Positions 27,816 through 39,645 of a stretch of 64,000 nt of DNA are shown one piece after another. Below the pieces are notes generated by a model, which saw only the letters and a program-made list of their open reading frames with translations, made no database searches and had not been told where the DNA came from. A program made the position numbers and the translations under genes. The stretch is from assembly GCF_019649055.1 (NCBI RefSeq), contig NW_026570249.1:1178001-1242000 (forward strand). The letters run 5' to 3'. Every line of letters begins with the position of its first letter. The stretch's first letter is position 1. This DNA comes from Paramacrobiotus metropolitanus (taxonomy: Eukaryota > Tardigrada > Eutardigrada > Parachela > Macrobiotidae).

Positions 27816-29440
27816 TCGAGCAGCGATGTAAGTAGCGAATTTTAGATTTCACAAAACAAGTTGCGTCCAGTTCGACTTGCGGGTAGAAGTTGGCGTTACG
27901 GGTCGATTTACGTCCGTTCGCGACGTAAGGCGCCGTAACCTAACGTCGTTGGCTGACGCGTAAAAACTATCTGCCTTGCGTGGATCTGTGCAACGGCTCA
28001 GCCATATGGCTGAGCGATAAGCCAGCGCATGCTGCCTGTGGATCTTTTTTTGTGTGCTCTAACCGCCTCCCCGAGAGCAGGTTGGTCACGCTCTCGGCAC
28101 TCTCGACTCGATTTATTTTTCAGCTGTACGTCACTGCAAGTGTGCATCCGTACAAGCATTTTAAACGCTGTCAATCTGGTAACGTACTGTTTATGTGACG
28201 CGGTAGTTTCTAGTGGACGGAGCCTGAACCATGTGAAATGTAAAATTCCCTAGTAACAGAGGGCCCGTGCACTTGCCGCAAAGGCTCACTATGCTGTTTC
28301 ACTGTGTAAACAAAAGTGTAGCAGGCCCGGGCATACATACATAATAAAAACCACCCGAAACCCAGATGTGTGAAGTGCAACACATCATACCGAAAAGGAG
28401 CAGACACAAGAAGAGCATACAGTAAACTTCTGCTGGCCCTTGTTCTAGCAGACAGTGTGGCCTGAAAGTAGGAACTGATAAATTTATGTTTTTACTTTTA
28501 CTGATTGGCCTTCGTTTAAATACGGTCCTCAGTAAATACGAGTATACAAATCGAGAAAAGCAGCTGGTCCTCAGTAAAAACGAGTATACGAAACTAAATA
28601 AACAGCCGCTTTTAGTTCTCGGTTAACACACAAAAAACTAAACAAATCAAGAAAAACCACTACAGTTCTGAAAGAAAATAAATTATATGCACAAGCGGCA
28701 CTTACCAACTCCATTACTCTCTGCGTGCGATCCACAAAAACCTCCTACCGCCGCAGTGTTAGAACACGATTCTAAAGAGCACATTAAGCACCAGCGCTTC
28801 CCATTAAAGATTTTTCGTCGGCCGGTATCACGATCTTTGATAATGCGTCGATCCATTTTAATAATATTTATTACGTGTTAAAGAAATAACCGCAACAACT
28901 ACCGCTGTCAACATAGATAAACTGAACTACTGAAGTCACATTTTTCAATAACAATAACTTTTATATTCCCATTTAAAATATTTATACGGCGCAGCCGAAG
29001 AATCCAATGTTATTCTCAAAGGCACACTTTTACTTTCTGCTAGATGGCACTATAGCAGGTGTGCACGTGAAGAAATAATGAACTCGCACACAGTTCTGGT
29101 ACTGTTTTTGCAGAACTTTAATTGATACGGTCTGCTTTGTTTCAACCAAACAGACTCAACAAAGCTCTTTTGTAATACACGCCTTTGTGTTCGAGAGGCA
29201 CACATTATGCAGCCCCGGGCTTGCTATGTTGCTATCTTGCTACCCTAGGTTTTTATGGCTTTCTTTGCCAGGAGCATAGTCGAAGGAGCAGAGGCAGTTC
29301 TGCCTCCACAGAGGCGACTTGAGCGTAAGCTCTTTATACAGACTTTGGTAACAGAAGCCCACTTGCGGTGGTTCGTGCCATTGCTGCTTGAGTGCACATT
29401 TTCGAAAATGTGTTATGAAGTACAGCTCGTATCTGCTTAT
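27816..29440. other. no gene seen
   Basis: Intergenic. A short duplicated phrase (GGTCCTCAGTAAA.ACGAGTA) occurs at about 28522 and 28566. Small frames at 27980-28253 have no support. Confidence 0.35.
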
Positions 29441-29445
29441 TAGGG

Positions 29446-29645
29446 TATTACTAAAGTCTGTGACTGTGACTGGGTGGGAGTGGGAGTTTATGTGACTGTG
29501 ACCGTCTGTGACTGTGCCGGACTGGGCCTGGGAGCGATTGGGACTGTGACCATTTGGGACTGGGACTAGTGTGCGCTACTTTACGCCAAATCGACCGAAA
29601 GCGCACTTCCGGCCGGGTTTTAAACTGAAGTCTTCTTTTTAAAAT
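29446..29645 (+). repeat. GTGACTGGGACTG minisatellite element, copy 1
   Basis: Starts GGTATTACTAAAGTCTG, carries degenerate CTGTGACTGTGACTGGG runs and ends near AAGCGCACTTCCGGCC...TCTTCTTTTT. Other copies are at 51712-51920 (+) and 54470-54696 (-). Confidence 0.65.
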
Positions 29646-29648
29646 ACA

Positions 29649-31311
29649 TATACATCTGGCGACTCTGGTCTAAATGCTGCCACTGCTGGCAACAGCACCC
29701 ACCCCAGTTTCTAGCAAATTGTATATTTAAATTGTATCCTTATAATATATGTTATCCATGCAACAAAACTTTATTGTTAGGCGTCAGTGCCGCTTCATAT
29801 TAAAGAGGTCCACTTTGAATGCCTTTGATAATAGCGCACAGAAATTTCCTGTTTCCGATAATTTTTCCAAAGACTGTCATGAGTTTAAATTGACCGCAGT
29901 TATGTAAATCACCGACTCACAGTAAATACACAGTTACCGAATAACGTAAATTATGGTTACGGTGTACCAATTTCCTGCTGTTTATTAAGAAATTAGCTAC
30001 TTTATAATTATCAAACAATAAACACTGATATACTTAACTAAATACTCGTAATATTCATTTCGTATTTTCAATTCTTTCCAGTTCGTATTCTGAAATCCTT
30101 TTTTTGCGCAAATTATGCTTTTTGTTAATCGGAAAGATACATGAAAAATCATAATAACTAGGCGAGGCGACAGTGCTAAGGTTACGGTATTACGCCACCG
30201 CCTATATGACAGCACACGAACAGAAACAGAGCGAATCCGTAATAGTAGTGCTCGAGCGAATACGTAATAATACGAATAGTAGAGCTCCTGTTGGCGCACC
30301 GTTAACCCGACTACCCCTTGTTACACGTGGTGGCGTGTATAACGGTCCCGTAATGGGAAGATCAGACGGAAAAGACAAACGGGAATAAAACTGCGGTTTT
30401 ATTCGTATACAAAAACATCATCGGAAGACAAAAATCTGCGCGAATGGTAATGCGCAGGAAAATCGTAAAAATCAGGGAAAAAATGCAAAATCAGAATGAT
30501 ATCATCGCAAAAGACACACTCGTATCCCGACGAGGAGAATCGAACAGGGAAATGCACGCGATGCGTCATCCCCTGTAACACCCTTCAGTTCATTGCTATA
30601 CTAGCAGACCTGAGCATCCCGTTTCTACGGATAAGAAAATTGCCGATTCTCGCCGGGGATGGCGGCATGGCGCCGTGTGGCGGTTGGGAGCCGTACGCCT
30701 AAGGCCCTAAGCTATGCCGGGAAGTCATTGTAGGCCCATAACAGCAAGTGCTTACCCCGGCACTTTTGAAACTGCGCGCGTTACAGGAATGATACTCTCA
30801 CTTTGATTAATTTTATAGCCACGTCGGACACTGTAAATTCGTGATTCTCGCCGAGTTTGCAGACTGGCTGTGTGCCATTTTGACGTAACAAACAGGGATG
30901 TTATATAATTTATACATAAATTTTTCGAATTTTTTGAATAACTCCCGAACCGGATGTTGCGCGCACAAACGGTTTTCACGCCAGCGTATACAAATCTTCT
31001 GGCTACAGAATATTATAAACCGAAACACAAAAGTGTTTGGGAGTGCGCGAAAGTGTAAGTTTTCGTGCATGTACACGAATTTTGTACCATTGTAGTGACG
31101 GCCATGTAACGGCCCAACTCCCCTTAAGTGTTCACAATGCAGTAGCCGTCGCAGCTACCGAACACCGATGAATCTCATCCTCATGGTCAGGTCACAGGTG
31201 TGTGGCCCGCACCACCACTGCTGACGTCGACGAATTGCAAATTTAAAAAAAAAGTTTTCTGGAAAAAAGTGAGCATATTCGTTCATAAAAAATTAAAGAA
31301 TTTGCTTAATT
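29649..31311 (+). mobile_element. 1.66-kb repeat element, copy 1
   Basis: Nearly identical, in inverse orientation, to 51945-53612, with sharp boundaries (TATACATCTGGC at one end, GCTTAATTCA at the other). Short frames are shared by both copies (for example 100 codons at 29997-30299 -), but none looks like a transposase, so it is probably non-autonomous or composite. Its right part contains a relative of the foldback terminal repeat (31020-31124). Confidence 0.7.
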
Positions 31312-31411
31312 CACCCTCTCTGCAGCCAGCCAAAAGAGGTGTGCAGAGGCGGTGGCAATAGTCAAAAGGTGGTGTGAGAATTAATTCTTAAAAGGTGGTG
31401 CGAATGCCACC

Positions 31412-31525
31412 CATTTCGCCTAACAGACATTTCGCCTAACAGCCATTTCGCCTAACAGACATTTCGCCTAACAGACATTTCGTCTAACAGACATTTCGCC
31501 TAACAGATATTTCGCCGAATGGGCA
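31412..31525 (+). repeat. 16-bp tandem repeat in the transposon's left end
   Basis: About seven units of CATTTCGCCTAACAGA with a few substitutions. Inverted, more diverged units occur near 34830-34890 at the other end of the element. Confidence 0.75.
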
Positions 31526-32086
31526 ATTTGCTTTGCCTAATACAGGAAGACCACATACGTATTATAAGCTACGTACTACCTATAGAAAATAACTTTATTT
31601 TCAGTACTTAGTACTTTCTATGTTAGAAAAACGGACACGCCTTGCGTTTTTGCATTTTTACATGATCTAAATGTAAAAAGCCATGGCAGTACTACCAGAC
31701 CTTACTTTCAGTACATCGTGAATTTAGCTATTAATTTTATTTCCGACTTTGTACAAGCTAAACACCATTACACATGAACCATCCACTAACCAGAACGAAC
31801 TCAATCTGTAATAAATAATAACCACCAATTTGAATTTAATTTAAAATAATAACGATATTATAAATATACAGTACGTACGATAAGTTCTTCCGCACACTCC
31901 ATTGTTACGTTAAATAATGTTAGATTATTATGGTTATTATAACACAAAGCTGTTGCGCTACGATCTGCTCATGCATACAGAGTATGTGTGTAATATGTGG
32001 ATATGTAAATCATAATACAGTATACAGAAAGCTTGATTAACTGAACAGGTGCTCAACAGAACCACTCAAAGTTTTAACTTTACACT

Positions 32087-32697
32087 CTACAACATGATTT
32101 CCAGATTGATGGCTACCGATCTCAAATAGCTGATCGTATCGATTTGCCCGTAGCTGGACGCGACGTTCTTCAGTCGTTTGGTGACCTCGGCGTATTGCTT
32201 CTTCTGTCTTGGTATTTCACCTGCCATGCGTGAAGCGGCCTCTGTTTGCTGATGAACAATTTCCCGACACAACAAGTTGAAGAACTGATAGATACCAGGG
32301 TGGTCTTTATTGATAGCATCAGAAAAAGTGCGGTGCCATGCTTCTAACCGATTGGTCGTGCGGTGAATATCTTTCTCAAGTCTGTCCACACAACTCCAGA
32401 ATTTAACTGGGTACAGAGGCCGTTTGATGCAACATCCGGATGCTCGAAACATTGTTGTCGTTTCCCCGACATATGTTGTTTTCAAATATGCAATGAACAG
32501 GTCATCGTGTTTGAACGGAAAGCCCGGTGTGTCCAACAGTTCTATAAGAGCCTGTTCTACGTCTTCTACCGGAACAAACGCGAGAGCAAAAAGCATACGA
32601 CACGAAATGCTGAATTCGGCATCAGTAGCGTAAGTAGGACCATGTCCCAGGGCTACTAGTTTCCGGTACAAGCTTTGTCCGAAATGGAAATTGCAAC
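32087..32697 (-). CDS. MULE transposase, second exon (catalytic Glu and C-terminus)
   Basis: An acceptor TTAATTAG precedes 32697. The exon opens in phase with the first exon and encodes the CNFHFGQSLYRK motif, the (K/G)CxFHfxq signature that follows the second Asp in MULE transposases. RTTNRLEAWH follows, the usual site of the catalytic Glu, and then a helical C-terminus to TAG 32087-32089. A donor-like GTAGCC lies in the last codons, but the in-frame stop is the simpler end. Confidence 0.75.
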
Positions 32698-33446
32698 CTA
32701 ATTAATTGCAACCTAATTAATTTATTTAAACAAATGTTAAGTTCCGATACATCTAAAAATATTAATTGAAAAAGGAGAGAAATGTAAATTAATAATATTC
32801 ATAATAACAACATTAATTTGATTAATATTATAGGCGTCAGTGATACAGTAATAGAATAACAGCAATAATAAGGATAATAATAATAATAGTAAAAATAGTA
32901 TTACTTGCAACAATATTATTAACGATAAAATTTATAAAAGTAATAGTAATCATATTTTTAGTAATAATAAAATAGTAATAATATCAATAGCATTAATAAT
33001 ATCAATAAAAAGCAATAACAGTAATAACAGCGATAATACTGATTATATAAGTAATATTATTAATAGTAATCAAAGTAACAACAGCAATAATAGCAATAAC
33101 ATTAATAATATTAATAAAGGCAGTAATAGTAATAACAGCGATAATATAAATAATATTATTAATAGCAATAATAGTAATGATAGTAATAATAGTACAGTAA
33201 GTATATTAATAATATATCAATATTGTTAATTCTTATTGACAAATGTATTTTCAAATAAAAATAACAAAAAATTACATGGAGCCAATAAAACTACAAAAAA
33301 AAACCGTGACGATTAAGTAAATATCTCAACAAATTCCGTTCATCAAAATACAAATTATCTCTGTATAAAAAATACGATGATGTAAGTATCTCAGAAAAAT
33401 GAAAGACATTTATGAAAGTTGTAGAAAATATTTTTTAAAATTTTAC
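32698..33446 (-). other. intron of the MULE transposase gene, AAT-rich
   Basis: Donor GTAAAA at 33446-33441 and acceptor AG at 32699-32698; removal joins a glycine codon in phase 1. The interior (about 32760-33230) is an imperfect AAT/AAC/AGT trinucleotide tract of about 450 bp. Confidence 0.7.
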
Positions 33447-34284
33447 CTCTTAGCTTTGTCCCCGGAAAAACTTTCCTGAACGCGATGATTGCCGATTGTT
33501 CGAAGTCCATTAACATGAATTCCGGCCCCACATTTTCCGATCGACTTTTATGAATCATTGCGTCTCGCAGTATTGTAAAAAAACGTCGATAAGTGAGCTC
33601 ACATTTATTCGGCAGCAGGGCATAAATAAGCGGAGCCGTTGCACCACAAACCTCTCCATGCACCGTGTACAACTGTGTAAAAACAGGCGGGCTGACACTG
33701 AAGGTACCATCGCTGAGCCAAACACTGGTTCTACCAAAATAATCAAAACATTTTGGATCTCCAAACACAATAATCCGATGTAAATCTTCGGCCCCAGTGT
33801 CAGCAATTAAGACGGATTCTTTGCGCGTGGTTTCTTTCAGAAAATAGCTGCCATCGATATCAGCCAAGCAAGTTACACGAGCTGTAGGGACACCTTCCGC
33901 TCTTCTTTGGCGTCCAATGGTTTTGGCGAGAGCATTGTAAGAGGACATTTTTACTGCAGCATAGACTGGCATTTCGGCTCGAACTTCATCAATGATCTGG
34001 CGTGGTCGCTCCACTGTATTAGCTGCACGAACCTTTAGTGCCTGCCTGGCTGATTTCGCGGTAACCTTTATGATGTCCGGGGCGTGAGAATGCTGGCCGC
34101 GCTCAACAGGTTGTTCATCAGCGTAATACAAACGTGCGTTGCAATGTGTCCTTTCTCGACACCGCCAGTTATGACAATTCTCCGTTCTGTCATCTCCACG
34201 TCTCCAGTCTTCGATATACTCATAACCCTTGTAATTCAACACCTTGCCTTTCCGATTAGTAGTAGAAAATGATATTTCCGCCAT
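33447..34284 (-). CDS. FLYWCH-type zinc finger plus MULE transposase, first exon
   Basis: ATG at 34284-34282. Residues 15-70 form a FLYWCH-like zinc finger (C42, C48, H65, H67, with W40 before). Residues 175-280 carry the MULE transposase core: WLSDGTF with the first catalytic Asp at 192, and LMDFEQSA with the second at 260. The exon ends at a GT donor after residue 279-280. Mutator-like transposases cut and paste DNA in the nucleus through a DDE catalytic triad, and the zinc finger probably binds the terminal repeats (family knowledge). No break is visible, so this copy may still be functional or recently so; domestication as a host gene is the alternative. Confidence 0.8.
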
Positions 34285-35100
34285 AATTTACTGCATACCG
34301 GTACGGTTATGTAACTACGTAAAATTATAGAAAAATTCAAAACTTGCGGCTAATACAAAATCAATTGATGGTTCAGCCAACGGTTAACAATTTGAGAGTT
34401 CGATTTGTATAGTGCGGGAAGACAGCCTTGCTCATGCGTGTTATGATTTCGAATCTAGCTCATCTACATCAGCAGTTGTTTATATGCCGCTCAGTTTCGA
34501 ATCTCGCTGATGTTGCATAGTGTGCAGTGTGCACATACCTGCACGTATACAACAACGTACAGACAGACACAACTGGATGAAATGGCTGATACATAATAAT
34601 TATACAGTCATGATGTTTTTATACAGTATGCAGCTGCATGCTTCAACGGTGCATCTTATAAGATTGTAAATGCTGTTAAAAAGGCGAGCATAAACAAAAT
34701 AGTTTACTGAATACTGCACTGTACACAATTGTTTTCTCTAAGATTCATTAAGACGAGGTAATTAATGGGAACAGAAGAGTAAACTGTAAACGGAACCGTA
34801 CAGTGTACACATAGTATGTGTTAGTCGAAATGTCTCGTAGGCGAAATGTCCTGTAGGCGAAATGGGATGATACCATCCCATTTCGCCCATTTGGTCAATC
34901 TTTCTAGTCTTTTTACCTTTTGCCATGTAAATGTTGCTGAGTCCAAACGCAAAAAATACAACCTTTATTGCGATTTCGTCCCTATATACAGTACATACTC
35001 ATACATGATAACATCAGACTACGGTGGGCTCCTATACTTGCAACTGCGGACAGGCCGAGATGTGTTTTTTTCTTTATATTTAGCCTTACAAATTATTTAG
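34285..35100. other. 3' flank inside the Mutator-type transposon
   Basis: Non-coding; presumably the promoter side of the minus-strand transposase gene. It holds a short palindrome GAAATGGGATGATACCATCCCATTTC (about 34859-34884). Confidence 0.4.
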
Positions 35101-35262
35101 GGTGTGGCTATTCCCACCACCTCGCACCACCTTTTGGCTATTCTCACGACCTTTCACCACCTTTTGGCTATTCGCACCACCTTTTAAGAATTAATTCTAA
35201 CACCACCTTTTGACTATTGCCACCGCATCTGCACACCTCTTTTGGCTATTCTCACCTCTTTA
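35101..35262 (-). repeat. GGTGGTG-GAATAGCC repeats, transposon right end
   Basis: Several units of about 30 bp built on CACCACCTTTTGGCTATTC(T/G)CAC, inverse to the left-end sequence. Confidence 0.6.
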
Positions 35263-35640
35263 TTGCATTTTTTACACACTAAGTTTTTGCCGTTAGTGGC
35301 GCTTTTGCTTTACGTTCCTTTTTCTTTACGGAATTCTTGCCATGAACTGAAATATTCCGGCAGTTCGGCGCCTTCAGGTTCGTAAAGCGAGTCGTCACTG
35401 CTTGTTTGGACCAGATCTTCCTCGTGATCGGAGGATATCCGATCGCGACTGCGACATGATTTTGTACCTGCTACGGCTGCTAGTACTTATTAATACCGGC
35501 AAATATTATCGGGTTTACTTGTCCCGGCTTCTAAAGGTCATAAACGCATTAGCGTTATACAAATATGATTTTACAATTATTTTTAAGGAAATGGAAAGAT
35601 TTCCGTAGCACCTTAAAGTATTTATAAACATAATATTAAT
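35263..35640. other. spacer between inverted GGTGGTG repeats
   Basis: No gene: 380 bp of AT-rich sequence between the transposon's right end and an inverted third set of the same repeats. Confidence 0.35.
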
Positions 35641-35808
35641 AATATATGTAAGGAGGTGGGAATAGTCGAAAGGAGATGTAAAAAGGTGGTGAGAATAGCC
35701 AAAGATGGTGCCAAGAATTTTTTTAAAAAGAGGGTGCGAATAGCCAAAACGTGGTGAAAGGCCGTGAGAATAGCCAAAGGAGGTGCCAGGGTGGTGAGAA
35801 TAGCCATT
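35641..35808 (+). repeat. GGTGGTG-GAATAGCC repeats, extra inverted copy
   Basis: The same repeat units as in the transposon ends, in left-end orientation (GGTGGTGAGAATAGCC...). With 35101-35262 they form an inverted pair, which suggests a second, internally deleted element. Confidence 0.6.
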
Positions 35809-35931
35809 TCCAATTATTTATCCAATTTATATGACTATATAGCTATGTATTGCTTTGTAGTTACAATACAAATTAACGAGATTAAGAAATCTCCCCGGCT
35901 AACCAAAAACCCGCTACCTATCTACGACTAC

Positions 35932-38361
35932 TTACAGGTTAATTATTTGAGAAAATTTTCTTTGAGAATAAAAATAAATTTCGGGAAAAAAGGAAAGTGT
36001 CAAGAGACAATCGGCAGTCGAAACGTGCTGCTTGACTCTCTTGCTAACAAGCTTTCTGATGGCTGCCTTGTTTGCTCTTCGCTCCCTCCCGGCTACTACC
36101 GAAGTCTGAACGATGTCCACAATTGTGGTATCATTTCCACAAGCCGAATTCAGGTTGTCATTCGCTACCTGCGCTACAACAACGTCGTTCGAGGAAAATG
36201 CATCCGCCATGAATGTGGCATGCCCTTGTGCATAAACTGATTTTATCGATTTAAAATCGAACCCATCCGGAATGTAGAGAGTATCGCAATTAGCAGACCC
36301 ATTTAAATTTAGCCACTTTTCGAAATTTTTATTAACAATAGCTTCAAGTTCATTCACAGTCGAAAGAGAAAGGTCATGCATTGTCAAGGCAAAGCGCATG
36401 CATGCAACAACATAGTCATTAAAAATACGGACCTTATAAGTGGCACGGAGATTAAGCCGATCTACTTTTTCAATTAAAGAATTAAACGCAGATTTGATTA
36501 AAGTGCCACTCGACGACGACTGGTTTTTTCACAAATATGGGCACCGAGAAACTTCATAGGATCTTTCGATATATTAGTCACCTTTTGCCCATTAATTTCA
36601 AACGTAGTTTCACAAGAAATTCCTCTGATAAAAGAATAGCAACGGCATTTTTCAACGTTTAAATTAAGACCAATCGAATTCATACAGATGTTGATTTCGC
36701 GAAGCAGCCGGCTCATACTCGACTTATTATTGGTAACAATGGTCAAATCGTCTGCAAATGCAAGATCAACAATTTTCTATTCTGGTAAAGCATCGAACGC
36801 AATCCCGCATTTTTTATTTTCCTCTAAAAATTCAAGAATACAATTAAAAACAATAAGGAACAATGCACAGCTCATAGTATCCCCCTGAAACAAACCTACA
36901 TTAAACGGAATATTTTTCGAAAATTTATCATTATAGTTAATTTTAATTGATAAGCCGGTATAGTAATTATCAATATATTTAACAATGTATTCAGGAATAT
37001 TATATCGACGTAAAGCTGCCAGGAGGACCTCCTTTTGAACAGAAGGATATGCATTTGCGACGTCTAGCCAAGCCACATGCATTGCCTGTCTTTTCGCTCT
37101 CTGCTGCTCAATTAACTTCAACAGTTTCATAGAATGTTCCCCGCATCCGTTAGTAGCTTCAATGAAACCCTTCTGCACATCCGTGCTAATCAGTTTATTC
37201 TTAACACAGTACGACATTAATCAATTAGAAATGACAGAGTGAAAAACTTTTCCAATACAGCTAGTCAAAGTAATAGGTCGATAGTTTCCCGGCATATCAT
37301 ATTCGCCCTTTTTGTACAAGAGAACCGTATTCCCCACTTTCCATGAACTGCACGTTGTGCCAGATGCTAAAAGTCTATTGAACATATTAGCTAAGAAATT
37401 ATGAACATCCGGGTATGGCTTAAGAAAAGAGTAATTTATGCCGTCCAACCCGGAACCTGCTGAACCATCCTTACGAAAGAGAATAGATTTTATATCGGCA
37501 GGCAAGATATCTGTATTATTGAAGCCGGTGTTGCATGTCTTATTCTTTAATTTATTTATCCATGAAAAATTAAGAGGAGAAAGATTCTGGGGGTTGCAGA
37601 TATTTTCAAAATAGTTTTCGATATCGGTCATTTTCAATCATAGCATTAGAAGGAGCCGAGGAAGAAGATTTTATCTTTACATCAATAAAATTCAACATAC
37701 GCTTTGTGAACCAGCTATCATTTTCTTTCCGCTCGGCATTGAAACGCAGCTGTGAAATTTTAGAGGAAAGAGTTTTTCTAATTAATTTTAAGCGATGCAA
37801 CCGTTCCGCATAAGAGAGGGAAAAATCACGATCGACGACTTTCATTCTTCGCTTCTTCCGTTTCAGTTTATTAATTTCGGTAGAAACAGCTAGCCTTTCT
37901 CTGATTAATTTTGCCGGAACTGCATACTTCGAATTTTTACTGAAAAATTTACCGGTAGATTGTTTGCAATGTAGCGCAGTTAGAGCATATTCAGCTAGCC
38001 CCCAAGAAAATAATTCCATGATTTCATGAGCTGCCCATAAGCCGAGATCACAAGCAGAAATAAGTTGATTACAAAAATCCCCCAAAAAAGAGTGAAAACG
38101 AACCGGTGCGGACTGATGTAACTTATGCCATTTAGGAGGTAAAATTTTCATACGGGAAGTATTAGCAGATATAATATTCTTTAAATCGGTTCGTACGGTA
38201 CCGAATACCACGTCATGCAGATGTTGCGTTAGCCGATCTTCTTGCCGGATTGGGGAGTGACTTTGGGTGGAAGTAGTCATGGTAAAGATCAATCCGATGA
38301 TGTTGCTAGTGACTAAGATAAAGGTTCCGTATTTTGGTAGATGGAGTACGGCAGTTCTCAA
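35932..38361 (-). pseudogene. non-LTR (LINE) reverse transcriptase, R2/NeSL-like, decayed
   Basis: Reading on the minus strand, an N-terminal basic helical segment (38361-37606) leads to the RT fingers with LLYKKGE...NYRPITL (about 37330-37250). The palm follows with QKGF, LDVANAYPSV and GLFQGDTMS (37170-36880) and the catalytic FADD at about 36762-36748. A thumb/connector region (36440-35932) has RFAL and the KWL-type motif of R2/NeSL-group elements. Breaks: in-frame TGA near 37221 and TAG near 36778, and frameshifts near 37630 and 36505. No endonuclease or zinc fingers were recognised. It catalysed target-primed reverse transcription when active; this copy is dead. Confidence 0.75.
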
Positions 38362-38439
38362 AAAGAAAACGCCAGATTTAAAAGGTCACCGCTGTATAAG
38401 GTGGATTTTTATACAGCAACTCGGTCAGCCAGCTCAGAG

Positions 38440-38512
38440 CAGCATTCGCGAGTGAGCAGCATTCGCGAGTGGGCAGCATTCGTGAGTGGCAGCATTCGCG
38501 AGTGGCAAAAAA
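38440..38512 (+). repeat. 17-18-bp tandem repeat
   Basis: Four units of GCAGCATTCGCGAGTG(G/A), at the 5' side of the LINE. Confidence 0.65.
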
Positions 38513-38522
38513 CATTAATCAC

Positions 38523-38890
38523 ATATTTGCGATAAGCAAGCGGCCAGTACCCATGCTATAGATAGCATGACTTGGAGGCACCGCGTCCTGCGTCTGAAAG
38601 GGATGCTTGCCTTTTTCGCCTTGCGAAAAACTGCACGCGCGATGGACCGACCACGGGCAGACACAGGGCAGACCAATTTCTCCCTCCACCTGTGTCTTCT
38701 CCATTGTTTTACATCGCGTATGCGCATGACCACTACCGGACTCCGCATAGTCACTTTTATGAGTCGGGCCCGTGCCTGTGGGAGCAGGCCATGTCTTAGA
38801 GAGCAGCGTCTTAATTACTTTTTAATTACTTTTTATGGCCCCTGCGCGCGGGTTGTGCGCCTGCTCTCTTGATCGGCGGCTTATCGCAAA
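38523..38890. mobile_element. small MITE-like element
   Basis: TIR-like ends ATTTGCGATAAGC (38523-38536) and GCTTATCGCAAAT (38878-38890) enclose 368 bp. The overlapping frames (for example 38515-38754 -) look like chance. Confidence 0.5.
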
Positions 38891-39640
38891 TCGGCTATTG
38901 AAAACAACAGCCATGCAAAGCAAGTAATGTACTGGTGGTAACAAGGCTATGTGAGTCCTATGGAGCTATGATAATAAGCTTTTGCGTTCCCACCATTTCG
39001 CAGCAGTCAAACTCGAGGGGCCCTTCTTGCCGAGAAGACATTTCGTCGCGGGACTGGGGCATTTTCGTTAGGGACATACTGCTTTCAGCTTTGTGACTCT
39101 TCTTCTTTGCGACAATTTGCCATACGTCGTGTGGTCGCGGTCACTTTGCCTTGAGACTCCCGGTTTCTTAGTTTGTGCGTTTTTATGCTTTTATATTTTT
39201 CTTACATTCACTTGGGCTTTCATATATTTTCTAATGTATTCTAACGTTTCTTAGGTTTTCTTTGATTTGGTTTCTTGATTTGCATAAGCAGTTGTCTAAC
39301 ACATGAAATGTCTGACATATGACATAACTCATAAGCATTTGTCTAACACATGAAATGTTCCTCCGTCGAAACGACCTCGTGACGAAACGTCTCGCGGCAA
39401 GATTGATACAGAGTATGTACGTGTCCAAATGTGTGCAACCGTCTTGCGACCAGTTGTACCCGACAAGATGTCGCGATGACCTCCCACCGCAGCACCCAAT
39501 GTCAGTAATCAGCGTCCCCAGTTTTCCTAATACGCGGCCCTAAGCCCCGATAAGGGTACCAAATTTATAATTACAGTACTTCGCATTTTGTAGTAACTAT
39601 TGAAGAAGCACATCTCAAAGACAACATTTACGATAAGCGA
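38891..39640. other. no gene seen
   Basis: Intergenic or intronic sequence. A phrase TTGTCTAACACATGAAATGT occurs twice (about 39290 and 39338). Confidence 0.35.
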
Positions 39641-39645
39641 CTAAC

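Larger units (their letters stand above)
31325..35262 (-). mobile_element. Mutator-type DNA transposon with FLYWCH-MULE gene
   Basis: Terminal inverted repeats match over about 75 bp and more: 31329-31404 (CCAAAAGAGGTGTGCAG... GGTGGTGCGAA) against the inverse complement at about 35172-35249. Inside each end lie CATTTCGCCTAACAGA-type repeats (left 31412-31525) and diverged inverted counterparts (right about 34830-34890). The transposase-like gene lies between on the minus strand. I could not identify the target duplication because the left end abuts another repeat element. Confidence 0.65.

Noticed and set aside
31412-31525. Tandem 16-bp repeats considered as a CRISPR-like array
   Set aside because: Units are contiguous with no spacers, the context is eukaryotic, and they lie in a transposon end.
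38515-38872. Overlapping frames as a gene
   Set aside because: They fall within a small inverted-repeat element and run on both strands without motifs.
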